From contig NC_067207.1 in assembly GCF_026262505.1 (NCBI RefSeq), positions 10,012,082 to 10,076,081 on the forward strand: a stretch of DNA of 64,000 bases, in the 5' to 3' direction. The translations under genes and the position numbers were made by a program. Under the pieces are notes generated by a model, which was not told where the DNA came from, did no database searches, and worked only from the letters and a program-made list of their open reading frames with translations. Positions 40,378-51,136 of the stretch are shown piece after piece. This DNA comes from Trichomonas vaginalis G3. Lineage: Eukaryota; Parabasalia; Trichomonadida; Trichomonadidae. Within the stretch, counting starts at the first letter, position 1; every line of letters starts with the position of its first letter.

Positions 40378-40493
40378 GACTACTTGTTTTAGGTTTTTTC
40401 CATTGTGTCATTTATTTATTTGACGTGGCAGAAAAGTACAGAGAATATGAAGATGAACCAATGCCTGCAAATGTTCAGTATATGTACTCGTAA
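40362..40493 (+). CDS. Small single-pass membrane protein, 43 residues
   Basis: MWFEIGLLVLGFFHCVIYLF begins the frame, a membrane segment followed by an acidic tail ending VQYMYS. The start overlaps the last codons of the methylase in another frame. Small membrane proteins are common in Polintons and virophage relatives. It is too short for certainty, but the hydrophobic-then-charged pattern and tight packing support it. Confidence 0.5.
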   Translation: MWFEIGLLVLGFFHCVIYLFDVAEKYREYEDEPMPANVQYMYS

Positions 40494-40516
40494 GAGATAT
40501 TTTTATCTAATATTAA

Positions 40517-40879
40517 ATGGACGCACAGAACTTAGCGAATGCACAGCAACCTGGACAACCAAACCCAGAGAATATTCCAAATGAAGTTAGAATACAAACT
40601 GCAATGGCAAACTATGGTCAAGTGCCAACAGATGTACAAATGCAAACTGCCATGTCAAATGACGCTGCGTTAGGTTTGCCACCATGGTATGCAAATATGA
40701 GATGGAAAGAGTTTTATACAAACCCTGAAGTGGGATATAAACAACTTTATGCAGATGACGCGAACACAGGAGTTGACCCAGAATATGTTTTCTACCAGAG
40801 GAGAAACAGAATGTATGAGCTCCAGTTAAAGAATGCTATGGAACTCAACAGGAAACGTAAGAGACTAGGCGGACATTAG
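40517..40879 (+). CDS. Unknown 120-residue protein, Gln/Asn/Pro-rich N-terminus
   Basis: Residues 1-60 contain two similar blocks (NEVRIQTAMANYGQ and TDVQMQTAMSNDAA). The second half is tyrosine-rich (ALGLPPWYANMRWKEFYTNP) and the end is basic (NRKRKRLGGH). Tightly packed between the methylase unit and the next small gene. No family is recognised; a virion or assembly role is guesswork from position. Confidence 0.6.
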   Translation: MDAQNLANAQQPGQPNPENIPNEVRIQTAMANYGQVPTDVQMQTAMSNDAALGLPPWYANMRWKEFYTNPEVGYKQLYADDANTGVDPEYVFYQRRNRMYELQLKNAMELNRKRKRLGGH

Positions 40880-40897
40880 ATTTTTACATATAGTAAA

Positions 40898-41140
40898 ATG
40901 GGTTTCTTCAGTAGTATTGGAAACTTCTTTCGAAATGTTGGAAGAGGTATATGGAATGGAATAAAATCTGTCGGAAGAGGAGTATGGAACGGAGTCAAAA
41001 ATATTGGTAAAAGAGTAGGTCAGTTCGTTGGTATTATACCTAAAGACCCTGAACCAGAAGAGCAAGCTCCTGTTATACAACAGCCTGAACCTGCACCACA
41101 GTCTAGTTGGCAACCAAATCCAACACCTCAACCGTATTAA
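40898..41140 (+). CDS. Amphipathic small protein, 80 residues
   Basis: Residues 1-47 repeat a pattern of Gly, Phe/Trp, Ile/Val and Lys/Arg (GRGIWNGIKSVGRGVWNGVK). This would make an amphipathic helix like that of membrane-active peptides or the adenovirus protein VI N-terminus. Residues 48-80 are Pro/Gln/Glu-rich. In Polinton-type elements such a protein could act on membranes during entry or exit. That role is inference from composition only. Confidence 0.6.
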   Translation: MGFFSSIGNFFRNVGRGIWNGIKSVGRGVWNGVKNIGKRVGQFVGIIPKDPEPEEQAPVIQQPEPAPQSSWQPNPTPQPY

Positions 41141-41144
41141 AAAA

Positions 41145-41993
41145 TTATATTTTTATCGTTCGATAGTAGTTGTATATGAAACTAAGTTCTAAGTAAAACG
41201 CATGGTATAATGGAATTATTCTTTTTCTTCCATCTGTAGTAAACCATACTTGAAAGTCTGAAATACTTCCACTTGGTGGTTCGTATAACTTTGTAGGTTT
41301 TTCGTAAAAGTCATTTGCCAAGCATAAGAAAGAGTTTTGGGCGCCAGAAAATGAAGCATGAACAATAATAGCAGCTGGGTCGAAAACATCTTTAAATAAA
41401 TATGGTTCATCTCTTGCATATCGACTGTAAATATTTGCTAAAGGAAGTTCGACTTTCTGATTTAACATTCTTTGCAAATAATACCATGACATTGCAGTGA
41501 ATTCTGTATATATTTGTTCGTCTTTCTTTGGATTGTCTTCGTAGATTTGAAATGACACTTGTGAATTTTGTTTGTCATATACAATTCTCACATAAAGTGT
41601 GCTCTCGGTATTTGCATATTCATCAGCATATTTTGCATAACATGAATTTATTTTATCTTCTATATTTTTTAACGCAGTCTGTAGAGAAGATGAAAGGTCA
41701 ACTTGTATTAGCTCAATTTCTTCCCACATTTTTCGTTTCCCTTCAGATATATAATCTATATGAAACCTTACAATAAATGGAAAACTTTTATCTTCTACAG
41801 ACACAAACTTCATTCTACGAAAGCCAATAGCTTTTGTGACAGATGGGTCTCTTAACCATCTTAATGGGTAGTCAAAACGATAGCCTTCATGCTTTACGGT
41901 CTCTGTCTCAAACTTTTGACCGACATTAGTAAAAAGTTCATCTAATGGTTTAGTTGTAGCAACTCTTGAATTTTCTTTTTCTATTGGAAGCAT
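41145..41993 (-). CDS. Unknown 282-residue element protein with a paralogue
   Basis: No domain is recognised. The C-terminal part (VFDPAAIIVHASFSGAQNS.. to FYLELSFIYNYYRTIKI) has a clear relative at about 47.7-48.5 kb in this same element, with conserved FYEPPS/LYEPPS, SDFQVWFTT and YLELSFIYNY. Conservation of these blocks suggests a structural or surface protein that evolves under selection. Lies between the small-gene block and the fibre-like region, on the opposite strand to both. Confidence 0.65.
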   Translation of the reverse strand: MLPIEKENSRVATTKPLDELFTNVGQKFETETVKHEGYRFDYPLRWLRDPSVTKAIGFRRMKFVSVEDKSFPFIVRFHIDYISEGKRKMWEEIELIQVDLSSSLQTALKNIEDKINSCYAKYADEYANTESTLYVRIVYDKQNSQVSFQIYEDNPKKDEQIYTEFTAMSWYYLQRMLNQKVELPLANIYSRYARDEPYLFKDVFDPAAIIVHASFSGAQNSFLCLANDFYEKPTKLYEPPSGSISDFQVWFTTDGRKRIIPLYHAFYLELSFIYNYYRTIKI

Positions 41994-42011
41994 ATTTTAT
42001 CTAGAATAAAA

Positions 42012-43242
42012 ATGTCAAATGAAACAGCGTCTATGAGAGAAATAAAACACAACCGACAACTCATTATACAAGCTCTAAATAAGAACACAACAAACTTTTC
42101 AAACTATTCTAAGATATCTGAGTCATTGAAAGAAGGAAACTTAAAACTGACATTAAACCCAATGACAGATGAGTTTCTGTTTCAAGACAATAAGAACCAT
42201 ACTGTTTGTATAAATCCAACAAAACGAACTTTAAACGAGAAACCTATAGATGAACTTCTTTTGAAAGCAGATGTTGACAACAAAGCTGACAAAGAGTATG
42301 TAGATGCAACAAGAGACTATATTCTCGCATGGACAGATAGAACATACCCACAAAAACATCATACACATAACATCTATGACGTAGATGAACTACCAGCAAT
42401 GTTAGATGACAAAGCAGATAAAACATATGTTGACAATAAAATGTCAAGTGAAGTGACAAGAGCTGACAAAGAATATTCTAAAAAGACTCATACACATACC
42501 ATTGCAAATATTACAAACTTACAAGAAACTTAAACAGGAAAAGTGACGTTGGACATACACACGATTTCTTCGCAACTGTTGGTATAGAAAATATTGAAGG
42601 AACGGTTGAAGGAGCTGGTGGGGATGTATTAGATTGGAAACCTCCTAACTTTCCACAAGGTTTAACATCGGAAGAAGACATAACAACGATGAGATACATT
42701 AGATGTAGAAATGTTATGTCATGGAGGATGAAAACAAAGTTAAATTCACTGCTCAAGATTTATATGATAAAAAAGCTGACAAAACAGAGCTTCAAACATT
42801 AAAGACAGAAATACTTCAAACCATTTACCCAGTTGGTTCTATTTACACGTCAATGAACTCTACCAGACCAGAAGTAGTACTTGGTTTTGGAACTTGGACT
42901 CAAATACTCGAAAGTTTTTTGTATTGTGCACACACTCCAAAGAAAACAGGTGGAAGTAAAACGATATCTGTCGACAACTTGCCACCACATAGTCATTCTG
43001 GTACAACAAACTTTTCTGGCGACCATAGCCACTCATTAAGAGACCACCCATTATACAACTCAGAGTATGAAGCTGGCTATGACGTTTTATCTCCAGATTA
43101 TAACCATTCAGCAAAAAAGACTTTTCGACAAACTGAACCAGGAGGAAACCACCAACATACTTTTACAACAACATCTACAGGACTAGGTAAAAAATACATG
43201 CCACCTTACATGACAGTTTGTGCATGGTATAGAATTGCTTAG
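42012..43242 (+). pseudogene. Fibre-like region with tail-collar type C-terminal domain
   Basis: The left part has short coiled or beta-helical repeat units (ADVDNKADKEYVDATRD, DDKADKTYVDNKMSS) alternating with KKTHTHTI-type blocks, typical of trimeric fibre shafts. The right part holds IYPVGSIYTSMNSTRPEVVL, W-T-I, a His-rich DNLPPHSHSG stretch and a final MPPYMTVCAWYRIA, the pattern of phage tail-collar/receptor-tip domains. It is a fossil and is broken. A host-recognition fibre is the likely original role. Confidence 0.75.
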
Positions 43243-43249
43243 TCGTCAT

Positions 43250-44140
43250 TTTCAACTTCTTTAGCATATTCGTCAGGAGTTGTCTTATATTTGTTAGGAA
43301 CTGTCTTTGAAAGTATACCACCTTGAACTTTGACAAGTTTGAAACGAGGTCTGACAATAGTAGTTTTATCTTCTGCTTGCAGTGTGTACATTTTGCCATG
43401 TTTGCCTAAAACTTCATAATATTCTCTTGTATACTTTCTTCTATTTTACGAACACGAATGCGAGTACCTGTCGAGTTCCCATTGTTGTCATAGTCAATAG
43501 TATTTTCATATGGGTCGCGTTTAGGTATTTCTATTTTTACTTTGTCACCTTTCTTAAGTTTGAAGCCTGGCATTCTTTCTTGTTTGTCTCTTTTGACTAA
43601 ACTATTAAATATATAGTCTTTCTCTAAGTCAGGGTTGTTTTCATTTCTTCGGGGGAGTGGTTTCCCAAACCTTTTTGTTTACGGCTATTGTAAATATTTT
43701 AAACTTGTTCATCTTTGCCATGGAGAAATGTCATATTTTGTCGTCATATGACATTTCATCTACTCACCACCTTGTGGTTGGTTTAAGTCTCTTAAGATTT
43801 TTATACAACTGTCAATGACACCAAGAGCAGAATGGTTTTGGTCGACAATGAATATTGGTTTACATTTTTTGAACGCAGATAGTTTTTAATATCATCTGAT
43901 TTGAAAGAACTTTCACAGTCAGATGTCAGTTTTGTTGGATGGTATTTGTCAACGAATATTGTCAAAGCAGTTTTCACATCTAAATATTTTGGACCATAAT
44001 GGTATGGCTTCACAGTATCTTGTGTTTTGACCGACAAATATTAGCCAGTATGGAGGTCCATCTTCTCTATACCTCGGAATGTTTTCCAAGATATCCATAA
44101 ACCAAGCATTTGGTGTTGAACTAAAGATTTTTATCATGAG
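43250..44140 (-). pseudogene. Retroviral-type (rve) integrase relic
   Basis: Minus-strand pieces read like a Polinton integrase core (LTSDCESSFKSDDIKNYLRS; YWLIFVGQNTRYCEAIPLW). A basic C-terminal part lies nearer 43,250-43,620. It is broken in several places. The family is DDE integrase of Maverick/Polinton type; it would have inserted the element into the genome. Confidence 0.65.
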
Positions 44141-44199
44141 TGCTTTCTTGTTGCCTTAGAACATAGGGTCTTGTTTGGATTCGTCATTTTTTAACCCAT

Positions 44200-45370
44200 A
44201 AGAAATGGGTTTATTTGGCGCATTAGCAGGAGTTGCAATCCAGATTTTTGCCCGCAGTGGGAACAATAGCAGAGGTGCATTTGGAATTGGAAGGAAGATT
44301 TGAGTACATTAGGTATACTGAAGAGAAAGCACAACCTATTATACAAACTGTACAGAAAGGTTGGGAGGTAGCACGAGATGCAGCAAATCTTATTCCAAAT
44401 CCTGAAACAAGAGGAAAAGTTCAAGGATGGATGGACAATGTAGAAGGAAGCAGGAAACTACTATAACAAGCAAATGACTACTATAACCAAGCAGGACACT
44501 ATTATGGACCAAGGTGAAAGATTCTTTAACAGAGGATAACCATGCACAACAAATGGGTAAACAATAACAACCTCAACCGCCTCAACGTGGGGAATGTAAA
44601 GTTTTTACTGAGATGAATGAACAATACAGCATTGAGACAAATGTTCAAGATGGATTTGTCGACTTCCAGCAGTTACACAACCACGTGTTTGTCAAGTCCC
44701 TATACTCAGGAAGTTTTAGACCGACTTAAAAAACCTAAACAACCAGTTGAAAACAAACCAAACTAAAATTTTTTACTGAGATGAAATGACCGAAGAAGTT
44801 GAAACGGTAGATTTGACACCACAAACAAAAAGTTCAGAACCATTGTCAAAACCTGTCAAAGAACTTACAGATGAAAGAGAAAAATTCAATAATAGAAAGT
44901 GCCAGGTCTGAAATACAAACCCTAACTACAAAGTCACTTTTCATAGAAATGGAACGGCTAGTATCTCAAAAAGAAACAGACTCTCACAAATAAAATATTG
45001 AAGTCTGAAGGAGCTTTCGAGACAACAGATGGAAAAGTTTACTTCACTGACCAACAGTTCATTATAGAACATCTCATTGACTTAGAGTCGAAATATTCTA
45101 AACTTTACAACAAACATAAAAAGTTGAAAGGAAAACAAAAACAAATGGATATGATATTTATGAAGATGTTGACGACACAACCATACCTGCAAGTGAGGTT
45201 AAAGTCAGAGGAACCGAAAAGTGACGAAAAACCGATAGAAGAAGGGAAGCCACAAAACTGAAGAAAAACCAAAACCAAAGGTTAGTTTCCAAACTAAACC
45301 AAGTCAACCTTCATTAGCTGGTATGGGTTGGCGTCAAAGACTTATGGCAGCAGGCGGTTACGTAAAGTAA
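44200..45370 (+). pseudogene. Decayed element genes of unknown family
   Basis: Short open stretches such as EKAQPIIQTVQKGWEVARDA (44.3 kb) and a Lys-rich coiled stretch at 45.0-45.26 kb, with element-like composition throughout. It is broken in several places and I cannot assign a family. Confidence 0.5.
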
Positions 45371-45399
45371 AGAAAAAAAAACATTTTTTATTTTTATAA

Positions 45400-47430
45400 A
45401 AATGCCCATATAGAATGGATAGAAAATCTGCTAGAATAAAGCAGAGTTAGAAAGATATGTTGGAAAGTTTCAAAGAAGTTTAAATATAGGAAGGGAAGAC
45501 CCATAAAAGTCTATGACAAATTGTCTGGTCTTCGCTATGAAATGGACTTGGAAACAGCACGCGCAATTATCCAAACAGACTAGAGAGTTAGAAAGAAGAA
45601 CGTTTAATGGACATGCCTTTCATATGTTAGGGCTCAAGTTGAAGGACACGACGCTTTGCCAGGTTCTACTGGAAACATGACGAACAATTGCATCCTTTGA
45701 GAAGGAAAAAAGGAAAAGGTGAAGACAAACATGCTCCCATGGAAAGAACAAGATATGCATATGAAAAGTACCGTGAAGTTAGAAGTCAAATTACATCTGG
45801 TCGAACCTTTACAGTAAACTTTGACGAAGGAAAGAACAAAGAAGGCTTCATGGGAGTACTTGCTGCCATACAAGACGGAAATAAGAAAGGATACAATCTC
45901 AGATTGACCATAACAGATTTGGACGGTCACATTTACTATGCACATGGCAATGTCACAACAGCCGCACAACTTCTTGACGCTTTCAAGACTACAAAGAGAG
46001 AACAAAGTTTGACTCCGACTCAGACATTTTGAATGCAATTGAAGGAATTGCAAGTGTAAATTTGAATGGTACCAACTAACCCTCAAGCAGTCAGACAACA
46101 TGCTGGATACTTCCCGTTCATAAATAAGTCTGACATTGACTTGACAAGGTATGGAATTTACATTCAATTGAAACAATTGTCAATGAACCTTGTATTCTTA
46201 CATGTCTCAGGAACTCTGGTCTTGTTACAGAAGAGAAGATGAAGTATCTTGAGTCATGTGTGAAGACAGGTAACATTCTTAGAGGTCAATTGGCAAAAAT
46301 TGCACCGTTTGGCAAATGTCAATATCCGAGTTAACATACCTACAGCTAAAGGTTCTTCAATGACGACTATGTTGTTGACTTCAAATTACATGGTTGAAGA
46401 TTGTAATTGTCCACAACCACTTCATGTTGAACGAAAGTCTTACAAACCCATTGTTCGGAAAAGGCAAGTGCAACATTGTCAGAGCTGTAAACATTCTTTT
46501 CGAGAAAGGTTTGTTGAACAATTCCAGATGACAAGCTGACAGAAACTTTTGTACCAAAAGACGAAACAAACTTTTCATTGTTAGCAAGACCAAAAGTTGT
46601 TCCAGACAAAGTTCTAGCACAAAAGAAGTACACAGTTCCAAAAGGAGTTGGATTGTTCGGATACCAACCTGAACCAGAAGAACTTCCAATGAGGTTGCAA
46701 GAACTTCAAGATGCTATAAACAAACTTCCATTGAGACATCCAATTGACGTCAAATTGTATTGGAGAGCATCTGAGTTAGGTCAGAAGGTTTTATATGAAA
46801 CAGGTTGCTTCGACGATGTTTATGAGATAACAGGAGAAGTTTCTCAGAAGATAAGAGACTCACTTGAATTTCCACAAACTGACCAATTGGTTGCGACAAG
46901 TTCGACTCAAACGAAAAGATATACTATGTCGACCTTAACGCTGCATACATGAGGTTCGTCCAATATATCCCGACTGGAATTCCAAACGAAGACGGTGAGT
47001 TCCAGGAAGGAACTATACAGTTGGAAAAGTCATACAACAACTGTATGATATTAGGAAAGCTTCAAACCCCAAACTTGCAATGACACTCAAATTGCTTATG
47101 AATTCGACATGGGGATATTCCATTAAGAAACCTCAAGAGATGAAGAGTAAACATTATGAGAAGGTCGACAACTTTGTTGAAAGGTTTTCTCCTTTTGTTT
47201 TGAAGTACGAATTCACTCAAGGTCAAAGTGGCTTAGTAACCACATTAAAACCTATTGTCGAACATTGGTCTTACCCTCAGTTCGCAAAGCAGTCCTTGAC
47301 AACTACAAATTCTTCTCCGAAGTCAAATCCAAAGTGAAGGTTTACTATGAGAACATTGACGCACTCATGACGAACGAAGAAGGATACAACAACTCATTGA
47401 AATGGGCATGGTCGTGAAAAGATGGGCTGT
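45400..47430 (+). pseudogene. DNA polymerase B relic (protein-primed type)
   Basis: Several open stretches in different frames. The clearest mark is KLLMNSTWGYSIKKP near 47.09 kb, matching the Kx(3)NSxYG-type motif B of family-B polymerases as found in Polintons. Location beside the integrase relic fits the usual Maverick gene set. It is clearly broken. Confidence 0.6.
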
Positions 47431-47550
47431 TTTAAGCTAGATAAGGTATTTTCTGAAGTTCATGTCCTCTCCAAGCGTAAGTACTGGGGCGATACTTGAA
47501 GACGCACAAAGAATAAAACATTGCATGAAATAAAAAATTTTTATTTGAAA

Positions 47551-47620
47551 TGTACGCTGAGTTTGTTGGAGAAGACCGTTGGGAAACTTGTTTGTTAGAT
47601 GAGAAATATGAAATGGCATA
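47551..47620 (+). pseudogene. Short second copy of the HNH gene start
   Basis: Matches the beginning of the HNH gene at 55,655 (MYAEFVGEDRWETCLLDEKY), including the T-rich leader before the ATG, then ends. It shows duplication between the left and right parts of the element. Confidence 0.8.
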
Positions 47621-47699
47621 CCATTTTAAAACAATATATTTTCATATATTAAATGCTTCAGGTTGAAAAACAAAGAAAAAAGTAGCAGATACAAAAACC

Positions 47700-48505
47700 G
47701 TTAGACTATATCTTTACAAATGCTGGTAGGACTATTTCAGATGAAGAAATTTCATCCGACATACAGGTTTGATTATCCAATTCGTTGGCTTCAAAGTCCT
47801 TCAGATGCAAAGGCAATAGGATTTAGAAAAGTTTTGTTTTCAAAAAGATAACGCATTTATGTTCGCAGTATATTTTCATGGGCAGTATAAAGGTTCTGAT
47901 GGTCTAATAGACAAATTTGACGAAATGAGAATCTTTACAGTTCGTTCAGACGAAAGTCTTGAGAAAACTCTAAATGACTTTCAACTCAAATGAACAAATA
48001 TTATTGGGAATTTCAAGAAAAATACGACTCTTTACTAAATGGAACATACTATCTGAAACTAGAATATGACAAGATGAACTCCACCGTTTCATTTCAAAAG
48101 ATTGAAATTAACCCTCCAAGAGATACAGAGTTTTTTATTGGAAAGTAGACAAACGTTCTTGGGCACAATTTCTTCGGTTACTAAACCAGAACGAACATTA
48201 CCACCAGATGGTCCATTTAAATTTATACTTCCACAGCAGATTTGACAGTTTATAGAAACGTGTTTGACCCTCAAAATGTTATGTGTCATGCAAGTTTCAG
48301 TTCAAGCAACAATAGTTTTCTATGTATTGGTAAGGACTTTTATGACTTTGCTTCTAAATTCTACGAACCACCTAGTAACAGTTTCTCTGACTTTCAAGTT
48401 TGGTTCACAACAAATGGTGTGCAACATATTGTTCCATTGTACTACGACTTTTATCTCGAATTGTCTTTCATATATAACTACGGAGAAGTGCTGAAAAAGT
48501 ATTGA
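47700..48505 (+). pseudogene. Paralogue of the 41.1-42.0 kb gene, broken
   Basis: Shares FDPQNVMCHASFSSSNNSFL, FYEPPSNSFSDFQVWFTT and YLELSFIYNY blocks with the 282-residue protein, at clearly less than full identity, so it derives from a related element rather than a recent copy. It is broken. Confidence 0.75.
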
Positions 48506-48512
48506 AAAAAGA

Positions 48513-49157
48513 GGTGGAGCCAAAAATGGCTCGACCTCAAAAAAGCATTTTGAAGAATATACCACCCGCGGAATTCCGCGGGTTGCTTTTTATACAATGT
48601 TAATGCAGGAATTCCCGATGAATCAAACAGGTTAGAGGAATGTATGTAGACCCAAGACTCGTAAACTATATTGCAATGTGGGCTTCTCCAAAATATTGTA
48701 TAGCAGTTGGAAAAATTATGGACTCCATAGACAAGAAAGTTCATGAGAAGTTAGATGAAGAAGAACTTGAAGATACAGTAGAGAATGCAAAACCTTTGTT
48801 TGAAGAAGAAGTTAGAAAAATGCATGAAAAACAAATAGAACATGAACGTGAGATATGTTCTGGTTATAGAGACTCTCCATACGAACTAGACCAATGGAAC
48901 AGAAGATTTAAAGAGAGAATTTAGAGAATATGAACTCGCTAAAATTTCATTAGAAGCTGCAGAAAAGAAGTTAAAAGTTTGGGGTCGTTTTGTACAAAAA
49001 TATTGTGAGTAAATGAACCATTTTATTTCGACAAAAATATATTTTAGGGTAGAAGGTTAGATATAACCTGTCTTCTACCCTCTTTTCTACCCTCATGAAT
49101 TTTCATGAATTTCATCGTAAATGCTTGTTTTGAGGTCGAGCCACTTTTGGCTCCACC
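48513..49157. repeat. About 38 bp inverted repeat bounding 645 bp
   Basis: GGTGGAGCCAAAAATGGCTC (48,513 onward, to about 48,550) is found inverted at 49,119-49,157 with two or three differences. Each arm is itself a small hairpin (GAGCC..GGCTC). The pair encloses a KilA-N type fragment and one GGGTAGAA repeat. Confidence 0.75.
48560..49013 (+). pseudogene. KilA-N family fragment
   Basis: YVDPRLVNYIAMWASPKYCI followed by a charged helix matches the end of the KilA-N domain of the intact gene at 51,926-52,753. The palindrome ACCCGCGGAATTCCGCGGGT at 48,565 sits where the intact gene has its own CCCGCGG palindrome. Broken. Confidence 0.7.
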
Positions 49158-49253
49158 GTATTCTTTCAACCAAAACTCATGAATTCGGCAAAAATATATT
49201 TTAGGGTAGAAGGTTAGATATAACCTCTTTTCTAACCTCTTTTCTACCCTCTT
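49047..49253. repeat. GGGTAGAA self-complementary repeats, copies 2 and 3
   Basis: Copies at 49,047-49,093 and 49,204-49,253, both in the same orientation as copy 1, each followed by CTCTTGAATTT/CTCATGAATTT. Confidence 0.85.
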
Positions 49254-49335
49254 GAATTTGTCATGAGTTTTCCCGAAATAAAAAATAAAGTTGGTTTTTT
49301 TAAAAAAATATTTTTTTATTTTTATTGTAAGAACA

Positions 49336-50248
49336 TGTTAGCAACAACAGCACCAAAACTCGTTAGTCATGAACCCAACTTCAATGTTAGTAGAAATGAA
49401 AAGCTTCATTCCTTCTTCATATACTTTTGAAACAGAAATCCAGAAGATAAAGCAGGAACTTTTAACAAGTACTTTGGACTGTTGTGCGAAAGATGAACAA
49501 AATGAAGAATATCTTTAGAAATGCAGGATATTATTGACCATCTACCTAAACTTCCTGAAATACAACAACAAAAGCTTACTATTCCAGAATTCGATGAAAT
49601 AGAAGTCAAAGCAACTGACTCAGTAGAAATAAAGAAGTTCATACGAAAGGTTAACTATGAGTTTCTTGGATTTCATTGCAACCACAAAGTCATGGACAAA
49701 GATTGCGATATGGTATATAAGAACATCTCTGACATATACAAATCTGGGGAGTTTAAGACCTACGACAACTTTGTTCGTTAGTTGCTGAATGTGTATGGCA
49801 GATAAGAGATAAAGATAGAAGAGGTAAGATATGGAACGAACAGATAAAACCAGCAACTTTTGAGTTAAAGAAAACCATTGACGCCTTAGTCATACTAGCA
49901 GGTAAGGTTTCAGAATATAACGCAAAAATGAACCCACAATGTTCTAAATGTAAGGCAGCAATTAGGAAATATAACTACTCCGTCAAAGAGATAGAACGTA
50001 TGAGAAACGACTATGCTGACTTAAAGAGGGAGGCAGAGAAACCAGCAGAAGATAAAATGGACATGTTGACATTTCTAAACAAAAACTATCCAACAGCAGA
50101 AGATTTCCTTCTATCTGATGTCAAGAAGAAATATAAAGAAACATTCGGCATAGTTAAAACATTCGATGTACTGACAGAAGAAATAGAAGCTACGAAATTG
50201 TTTAGAATTTCACGAATTCACAATGTTTACCATGTAAAACGCTTATAA
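49336..50248 (+). pseudogene. Element gene of unknown family, broken
   Basis: Open stretches MQDIIDHLPKLPEIQQQKLT (49,521-49,781) and MNPQCSKCKAAIRKYNYSVK (49,928-50,248). The latter is helical with KRE-rich spacing and ends with a possible small DNA-binding-like tail. A T-rich leader of the element type precedes the region. It is probably related to the KilA-N group next to it. Confidence 0.45.
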
Positions 50249-50256
50249 AATAACTG

Positions 50257-50302
50257 GGGTAGAAAAGAGGGTAGAAAGGAGGTTAGATATACCCTTCTAC
50301 CC
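50257..50302. repeat. GGGTAGAA repeat, copy 4, inverted
   Basis: Reads GGGGTAGAAAAGAGGGTAGA.. then ..ACCCTTCTACCC on the plus strand, the reverse orientation to the other copies. It directly follows a coding stretch. Confidence 0.8.
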
Positions 50303-50373
50303 TAAAATATATTTTTATTGAAAAATGACCAAATTTCATGAATTTCCTTAAGATAGAAAAAATAAAATTAACG

Positions 50374-50404
50374 CTAGTTTTTTATAAAATATTTTTTTTA
50401 TTTT
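50374..50404 (+). promoter_or_regulatory. Element promoter-type box
   Basis: CGCTAGTTTTTTATAAAATA then a T run lies about 20-40 bases before the ATG at 50,421. An almost identical block occurs before the gene at 51,926. Shorter relatives (AATATTTTTTTTATTTT) precede other element genes. Confidence 0.45.
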
Positions 50405-50420
50405 GTATGTAAGAACAGAA

Positions 50421-51033
50421 ATGTTAAACATTGAGTTTGAAACAGTTAAAAAGATAGACAATGAGACCAAAGTGGTTAGAATAGGTGATTTAAACGTAAG
50501 ATACTCAAAGAAATACAAGAAATATTCTTTGTCAGACATTTTAACACTATCTGAAGGAAAGAAAGCACACGACTGGGTTAAAAATGCTTCTACTCAGAAA
50601 ATTTTGACAAGAAATCCTGAGCTTATGATATCGGTAAGATTCTATGGAACAAGAGCATATCTCATCGACAAAAGTCTTATACCAGTAGTTTTGTTCTGGA
50701 TTGACCCAGTTGTTGGATATAACTTCATAACATATGGTTCGTTCGACTCAGAACGTTGCAGTGAAGGCTTACTTTACATCGTTCAAACCGAAGGACTTCA
50801 ATACAAAGAGATATAAGATAGGAAGAAACATATAATATAACTCAAAGATATGACAATACAGTCAATAGAGTTAAGGTTGTGTTCGTTAACGATATGAGAG
50901 CTGCTGAAACAGAACTACTTGAAAAGTTTGAGAAAATGTATGGTGCTCCCATAAAAGGTAAAGAAACGTTTGAAGTAGATGAGATAGATAAAGCTATAAA
51001 ATTATTTGACGAAGTTGCTGAAAAATACATGTA
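50421..51033 (+). pseudogene. KilA-N/BRO-type gene
   Basis: FETVKKIDNETKVVRIGDLN, then SLSDILTLSEGKKAHDWVKN (the KilA-N core, with W-V/F at the usual place) and VVLFWIDPVVGYNF. A second stretch with a charged helix follows. Broken. KilA-N domains bind DNA in large DNA viruses and phages. Confidence 0.55.
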
Positions 51034-51136
51034 AAGCGTTTATTTTACGCTTGACTTCAGATGGCTCAGGTAGTTCCTAACTAGCTCATTTATCTCTATA
51101 AGGTAGATTGCCTCATCTGCTGGGTCTATGTCGGTC

